In this document: piece by piece, positions 58,458 to 64,000 of the stretch
Layout of the letters: the number at the start of each line of letters is the position of its first letter
How positions within the stretch are numbered: position 1 is the stretch's first letter
Assembly (NCBI RefSeq): GCF_000003815.2
Contig: NC_049984.1
Span: forward strand, 18,586,573 to 18,650,572
DNA: 64,000 nt
From: Branchiostoma floridae
Taxonomy: Eukaryota; Chordata; Leptocardii; Amphioxiformes; Branchiostomatidae
Direction of reading: 5' to 3'
Program-made: the position numbers and the translations under genes
Notes under the pieces: generated by a model
What the model was told of the DNA's origin: nothing
The model's input: only the letters and a program-made list of their open reading frames with translations
The model's database searches: none

Positions 58458-59685
58458 TATTGCATTAGGGGTTCAGTTGTTGGTGACGGTTGGCTGCTGT
58501 TCTTGTGTCTGGGAAGATAATGAAGAAAGATGCCAAACTACTTTTACAATAAATGTAACTGAGTTATATGTGTTGTAATAAGTGTCTACCGTAACAACTG
58601 TGACAAAACAGTCTCAAGCAAAATCCATTGACTACAAGTCAGACCTGTTTGAATCTGGCTGACCGGACAAATTTGGTGTTTTGTCAATAACTAAACTAAA
58701 GTAACAGCTATGACAGTGAGATTTCAAATTAGTATACGTACTAGCTGTAGCCTAGTGTAGTACTGATCAGTAATATTCTAGTACTGATCTAGTAGTACTG
58801 ATAAGGGTATACTTAATAATAGCTTTTTATTTAGTCCTTGCCTTCATATGAAACAAAAATCATTATTATAACAGCGTTAACCACCAACCTTAATTAAGCA
58901 AGGCTTTAAGACTAATGAAGCCGCTATTGACAGGATCAGAAATGTTTGAGCTATATAACTGACAGGATCATTGAATCTGTCAATATTTCGAAGCATCTCA
59001 AAAAATCATCCAGTCAATGGTGGGGACATCCTGTTATTGACAAGATGCACTGTTGACAGGATGATAATTAGTGCAACAAATTTTGTTATTGACAGGATAA
59101 TAACATCATCAGACTTTTGCCAAGAAATATTTTGCAGACTTGGTTTTCTACATCACATGATGAACCAAATATGATCTTAATATATCCCATACTAGATGAC
59201 ATACGTGTACAGCTGGTACAACAACACACATAAACAACGATGGCAAAAAATAAACAAACTTTACCATTCCCCTCCCCATCGAGAAAATTACATGCTAAGA
59301 GGTTTTAAAAACACTTAAATCACCTTCTGAACACTCTGTATCCTTTCGAGAGGACCAGACGTCATAGTAGCCGCACATAGACCGCAGCAGATAGCTGAAA
59401 GTTGTAGAAAGACGACTGGATTTTTAGGCTCTCCCCTCCCCCATCCAAAATCAGCTGAACACAAAGGTTTACGACGTTTGGAACGTTTTCCGACACATTG
59501 ATATAATGCTCGACCATCGTTGAAATGTGAAAAAAGCAACATCTACTAATTATGTCTTCTATGAAGAATGTATCAAACACTATGAATATGTTTTATATGA
59601 AAGAATTTGATAATGGAGTCTTTATTCAACGTCGTGAAATTGGAAGGTGAAGAAGATGGTCACATTTTGCGGTAGTTTTTCCAAG
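58458..59685. promoter_or_regulatory. Head-to-head intergenic region, F-box gene / WDR59
   Basis: 1.23 kb separates the two start codons, compatible with a shared or overlapping promoter region. At 58925-59100 a TTGACAGGAT-like word occurs five times (about 58926, 58959, 59036, 59053, 59089), plus one inverted TGTCAA. No CpG-rich core or TATA box is obvious. Confidence 0.45.
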
Positions 59686-59696
59686 ATGGCTGCGAG
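59682..59696 (+). promoter_or_regulatory. WDR59: YY1-like element overlapping the WDR59 start codon
   Basis: CAAGATGGCTGCGAG resembles the YY1 consensus AAGATGGCGGC and includes the initiator ATG. This placement is typical of TATA-less housekeeping genes. Confidence 0.5.
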
Positions 59697-62600
59697 GTGG
59701 AGCAGTGAAAATGTTGTCGCCGAATATCGAGATTTGCAGGTAATTAATGACAGCCTACAGACTTAAGATAGACCTCCTAACATCGCAGTAACCTATTTCA
59801 TGATGTTGCATCAGTTAACTCGTTTGACATGACTCTGAACTTGCACAACTTGTCTCCAAATTTGGTGTTGTGGGAGGGGGGCGTTCCTATCAGCTATCAC
59901 AATTTTGTATGTTTGTGCAAATTATGAAGGGGATTGAGTTAGTTTAAGTAGAAAAGCTGACATGATGGCCAGTCTTGTGTTGAATTCTATCCTGCATTCT
60001 TCAGGCCACGGCGATGGCAGTGGACTGCACAGGCTCGCATGCCTTGTTGGCAGGGTGAGTTCTATACTACTATTTCTACCTAAGGTGTACCTTCATAATT
60101 TGGAACCTGACATGGCTTGGACCTATATTAGGTAATGGATTATTGCACAAATGGAATAACTTCTGAAACAGTCTGTACTGACAGCAGAGTACTCCCGAAG
60201 TACCATGATAATCTAATATTCGTCTAGATTGTGGACACTAAAGAATAATAAAGTGAACATCTCTAGATGGTCTGCATGGGGGCTCCCAACAACGATTTAC
60301 ACATTGCAGACCCTCTCTCTAGGTACAAACAGGTCTTTCATGTGACTTTTGACTTTTGTCAAACCCAGCATCTTCATTTTTTTCCAAGCTTTTCAGGGTG
60401 CCATATCATCCTACTGTCTGTGCGTGTCCCTACATCAATGGAGTTATGATTGAAAAATCTTTTCGGACACTGTATGCAAAACTGTATCCTTGGAATGACT
60501 GTTCTAATGTCATTGCCCCCATCTCCAGACGTAAACATTTTGCGCTGGTGAAGTTGGATAACCAGCAGCCCGAGCTGCAGAAGAAGAGTGTTCGACAGAG
60601 TAAGTGGGAAGTCAGCGCAGTACAGTGGTGTCCGCACGCCTCCAATGGAGACTTCTTTGTGGCAGCTGTAAGTATTGTTTCAAGTCTCACATTTTGAATC
60701 TGAGAACCCTTGCCAACATTTGCTGCAGCTTGGCAGCTAACAACAGATACTCTTGATTTTCTAATTTCCATACTATCATTGGTTGAACTGCTAATTATGA
60801 TGGACAGTCTTTTGTTTGCCTCATTAAACTCGTATTACATTAGATGCCGTGTGAGTAGGGATGTGTACCGGTACAGTGTACCGATACAGTACCGGTACAA
60901 TCAATTAGGTACAGGTACAAAATTACCGGAACCCTGGTGTACCGTACTGGACCTGTATCTAATTAGTGCAAGCCAGGCAGGACAACAGGTCAGAGGATGG
61001 CCACTTTGACAGATAAAATTACTGTGAAATTACCATAGCAGTCTCTGAGCCCCAGTGAGGGAAAAACAACAAGGGTCAAATTTGTGTCTACCATAGTAAT
61101 CACGTTTTTATCGGTTCAAACATGCTTCTATCCTTTTTAATACACTGTTTTCCCGTTATAACATATTATAATATAATATCATGATATAATGTTCAGTGCC
61201 ATGCATTTAGGTCCGGACTCATTAGGTCCGGACCTGTACCTAAACCTCTGGATTTGAATCCGGACCTGTACCTAAACATGGGTTTAGGTACGCATCCCTA
61301 CGTGTGAGAAAGGTTTTTAGTATATGACTTGGGAATGTGTTCAGTTTCTTGACCCATTGTAGCCTTTGGGACCCGTCTGCAGCCATAGGCATGTGAAATG
61401 TCTACCCTCAAATATACATGTAGAATGGTTGTACCAAAATACAAATCTTCCATGGATGTGGTATCTAATTCATAGTATGCCTACTAGTAGCATTGCTTTT
61501 TTGCTGGTAGTAACTTACATTATGATTTGTCCACGTGAAGTTATTATTACTGTATTTCCCTTTATTTTTGCAGTCGAACCAGACAGCAGAAGTGTACAGC
61601 TTCCAGGACAGTCAGCTGAAAACTCGCTCTGTCCTGAAGGGGCATACCCGTGTTATCAGGTATGGTTACACTATGGGGTACTGTTAATAGTTAAGTACTA
61701 ACCAGTAAGAACATTATTTCAGCCAAGATCTCAATCCAGTTTAGCTCACTGAAGAGCTAGTGTTCCACTGGTCATGACAGAGAGGACAGACGCTATGTAC
61801 AGTATTTACAGGTTCATTGTAACAGGGAAATTCCCCTAGCTCTTTTCAACAGGCACAATGAACAGTGGCTAACGGCTTAACGTCCCGTCCTAAGGACTGC
61901 AACCCTTTCCAGTAGCGTGCATGTCGGGTGAGCGACACAGCCGGAATCAAAATCATGATCTCTAGTTCCAGAGGCAAGGCCACTAACCACTGGACTACGC
62001 ATGCTACCTATACCTAATGTAAAGGTGGCAACAATAATGATGTAAAGTAACAATGATAATAACATAATGTACCTGCCCCTCTCCCCCTCCAGTGATGTGG
62101 ACTGGTCCATGTCAGATGCCAACACCATGGCAACATGTTCTGTGGACACCTACATCTACCTGTGGGACATCAGGTCAGCATGTCAATCAAACTTCAACAC
62201 TCTGGTCTGTCGCTTTTGACTGTTCAAGGCATGTGCTACTGTGCTAACACTCCTTCAGGCAAATAGGAAAATGCAATATTGTCAATTTTGCCTCCTCAAG
62301 ATCTCTAGATCTGTATGTAGAAGAAGAAGACCAAATAATAAACAGAAATTATGACCATGATAATGTCTTCTTGTTCCACAGAGACCCAAGGAAACCATCC
62401 CTAGCATACAATGCAGTAGGTGAGTCCTCAAAGGCTTCTCAACTCTTGCGCTTTAAGATTATGTATTTGTGCTATGTAACTACTCAATCAGATATGTCTT
62501 CTAATTTGCTGTACTCGATATATCGTTGTTCATGCTCTGTGAAACTGTAAGTGACTTTTCCACAGTCTCTTCACTCTTTTTAATTGTTGTGGCATTAAAG

Positions 62601-63493
62601 GTTTTGTTGTACAATGTACAAACAAGTAAATGTGAAAACTCTTAACACAGCTGGAGCGTCACAGGTGAAGTGGAACAAGGTGAACAGCTACCTGCTAGCC
62701 ACCACTCATGAAGGGGACATCCGGGTCTGGGACCAGAGGGTAAGGATAGAATACAAACATCACGCTTATCTAGTTACTGTGTTTCTTCATTTGAATCCCA
62801 ACATGGCTATACAGTGTATGTAGCTGTGCCAAAAAGCAGTTACTCAAGCAACTGGATATGATTTTGGAAACTGTCAGATGTTTCAGATAGCATCCTCTAT
62901 GACACTGACAAAAGATAGTGGATGCTATCTGAAACTGAAACGTCTGGTCAGTGACACTGACGAAACATAGTGGATGCTATCTGGAACATTTGACCGTTTC
63001 CAAAATCATATCCAGTTGCTTGAGTAACTGCTTTTTGGCATATCTTATTACCTGGATGTCTAATCTTCATCGACGTAGTGTATGTAGATACCTAGGAATA
63101 AGCTTCCGGCAAACTCTGTCCCACAGAAAGGGAGCACACCTGTGCAGTACATCGCAGCTCACCTGTCCAAGGTACATGGTCTGGACTGGGACCCCACCAG
63201 CGAACACCTCATGGCCTCTTCCAGCCAGGATTGTACCGTCAAGGTCAGAATTCAAGGTCAAATTTATTAAAAACAGGCAAAATGAGTCTTTTGTAGAATT
63301 GTGTTTCTTTTTCTCACAGAAACAGTTTGATATTTCTTTGTCTTTTATATATGTGAAGTTGGTATTACTGATTTTTCAAAATTTCCTTGTAATGTTGTTA
63401 ATTTCTCAATCACAGTTCTGGGATGTGACAAACCCCAAGAGAGCCACGTCTATGCTGAAGTCAGGTGCTCCAGTGTGGCGGGCACGATACACG
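59686..63493 (+). CDS. WDR59: WDR59, GATOR2 subunit, N-terminal nine exons (partial)
   Basis: Exons 59686-59739, 60005-60054, 60529-60667, 61574-61659, 62093-62173, 62382-62419, 62651-62739, 63127-63243 and 63416-63493 splice with consistent phases into 732 nt (244 residues), open at the right. The start MAARWSSENVV and phrases such as LKGHTRVI, SVDTYIYLWDIRDPRKP, AGASQVKWNK, AAHLSKVHGLDWDP, SSSQDCTVKFWDV and VPVW-like APVWRARYT are those I know from vertebrate WDR59. WD40 signatures (GH...WD: YIYLWD, IRVWD, VKFWD) indicate about four to five blades of the N-terminal propeller. In GATOR2 (with MIOS, WDR24, SEH1L and SEC13) it counteracts GATOR1 and so promotes mTORC1 activation at the lysosome. 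The RWD and C-terminal RING-like parts lie outside the window. Confidence 0.95.
60005..60667 (+). CDS. WDR59: WDR59 exons 2-3
   Basis: Exon 2 (60005-60054) encodes ATAMAVDCTGSHALLAG and exon 3 (60529-60667) encodes RKHFALVKLDN through SKWEVSAVQWCPH to FFVAA. They complete the first blade and begin the second. Borders are TTCAG/GTGAGT and CTCCAG/GTAAGT. Confidence 0.93.
60856..61300. mobile_element. hAT-like element with 8-bp target duplication in WDR59 intron 3
   Basis: The element opens TAGGGATGTGTACC and closes GGTACGCATCCCTA. It is flanked by CGTGTGAG on both sides (60848-60855 and 61301-61308), an exact 8-bp duplication. The interior is full of GGTAC/GTACC words and GTCCGGAC palindromes. 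No transposase frame; non-autonomous. Confidence 0.88.
61574..62419 (+). CDS. WDR59: WDR59 exons 4-6
   Basis: Exon 4 (61574-61659) encodes SNQTAEVYSFQ to LKGHTRVI, exon 5 (62093-62173) DVDWSMSDANTMATCSVD and YIYLWDI, and exon 6 (62382-62419) DPRKPSLAYNAV. Together these form a complete WD40 blade with the GH and WD landmarks. Confidence 0.93.
61865..62010 (-). mobile_element. tRNA-derived SINE remnant in WDR59 intron 4
   Basis: On the minus strand GTAGTCCAGTGGTTAGTGGC is A-box-like and TTGATTCCGG B-box-like, spaced as in a tRNA. A CTACTGGAAAGGGTTGCAGT body follows. Cloverleaf pairing is not intact. Confidence 0.6.
62651..62739 (+). CDS. WDR59: WDR59 exon 7
   Basis: Encodes AGASQVKWNKVNSYLL, ATTHEGDIRVWDQR, a full WD40 blade. 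The acceptor is TTAACACAG and the donor AGG|GTAAGG. Confidence 0.94.
62829..63072 (+). mobile_element. Dispersed repeat with inverted ends, TTGCTTGAGTAACTGC family
   Basis: CCAAAAAGCAGTTACTCAAG at 62829 pairs with TTGAGTAACTGCTTTTTGG at 63038 (arms about 43 bp). Inside, GATGCTATCTGAAAC- and GACACTGACGAAA-like words repeat twice and also pair with each other. It lies directly upstream of exon 8. Confidence 0.8.
63127..63493 (+). CDS. WDR59: WDR59 exons 8-9
   Basis: Exon 8 (63127-63243) encodes KGSTPVQYIAAHLSKVHGL and DWDPTSEHLMASSSQDCTVK. Exon 9 (63416-63493) encodes FWDVTNPKRATSMLKSG and APVWRARYT. The donor at 63494 is GTATGT. The next expected exon was not found before 64000. Confidence 0.94.
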
Positions 63494-64000
63494 GTATGTA
63501 CCCTGAAAGGACATCAGTGTTGTAGTACATGTAGTGGTACAAGTTACTATAATACTAATGATAGTAAATGTACTACAATATTGGTACCTTAGTACATTTT
63601 AGAAGCCCGGTCACATAATAATTTGTTGCTATGCAATATGCCTGCAGAGTATATATTGATTTTATTCATTTATTTAAATCATGAGCCTGGCCCATATATA
63701 CAGAATCATATACAACATCAAAAAAAGAAGACATTAGAGATGAAACAATTATTATAACTCAACAGTCATTTAAAAGATGTGTTAACATTATTGGTGTTGC
63801 CACAGCCATATATGTACTACAGTATCAAACATTTCATACAGTTTGAAATAAAATGGACAGAAACAACAAACAACAACTGAAAATGATTTTTTTTATTTTT
63901 TATTTCTGTTTGAATTCTAGGAAACAACTTTGACAGATTTTGATGCGACCTAAATGAAGACAGTGTATTGGTCACAGAAACTCACCAGTACCTTTGTGAT
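63494..64000. other. WDR59 intron 9, no exon seen
   Basis: AT-rich intron sequence up to the window edge; no acceptor followed by a WDR59-like frame was found. Confidence 0.6.

Noticed and set aside
62951-63592. 213-codon plus-strand frame near WDR59 exons 8-9
   Set aside because: It crosses the dispersed repeat and reads exons 8 and 9 mostly out of frame; the spliced WDR59 frame explains the coding signal.

Overview
The window looks like chordate DNA from an amphioxus (Branchiostoma-type) genome. This is an inference. It rests on intron-rich genes with vertebrate-like exon lengths and phases, a moderate gene density, and a very dense load of short inverted-repeat elements, tRNA-derived SINE pieces and minisatellites. 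There is no sign of a prokaryotic or viral segment.

Layout. (1) 590-2122 (+): the last three exons of an EF-hand protein I cannot name; its 5' part lies left of the window. (2) 2123-15041: about 13 kb with no gene that I can support, holding SINE fragments, small tandem arrays and palindromic elements, and ending in the GC-rich promoter of the next gene. (3) 15042-48928 (+): a complete eight-exon G protein alpha-o subunit gene (GNAO1 orthologue, 354 aa). Its intron 3 spans 28.6 kb and carries most of the repeats in the window. A roughly 1.7 kb 3' UTR may run to an AATAAA at 50584. (4) 50.6-56.0 kb: repeat-rich spacer. (5) 56617-58457 (-): a complete two-exon F-box protein gene of 406 aa whose stop codon and presumed 3' UTR lie in a homogeneous 41-bp minisatellite. 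(6) 59686-63493 (+): the first nine exons of WDR59, a beta-propeller subunit of GATOR2; the rest lies right of the window. The F-box gene and WDR59 start codons are head to head, 1.2 kb apart. GNAO1 and the F-box gene are tail to tail.

The genes are not a functional cluster. GNAO1 acts in pertussis-toxin-sensitive GPCR signalling, WDR59 in amino-acid sensing upstream of mTORC1, and the F-box protein presumably in SCF ubiquitin ligation.

I found no convincing undescribed gene system. The most useful observations are: a single GNAO1 exon 7/8 pair that mixes residues of the vertebrate GoA and GoB alternatives; the minisatellite that supplies the end of the F-box reading frame; several non-autonomous DNA transposon families, two with readable 8-bp target duplications; an element inserted inside an older tandem triplication, which orders the events; and arrays of CREB/ATF-like, NRF1-like and TGACAG motifs. 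All coordinates were read by eye, so exon borders rest on splice consensus and frame continuity rather than on transcripts.
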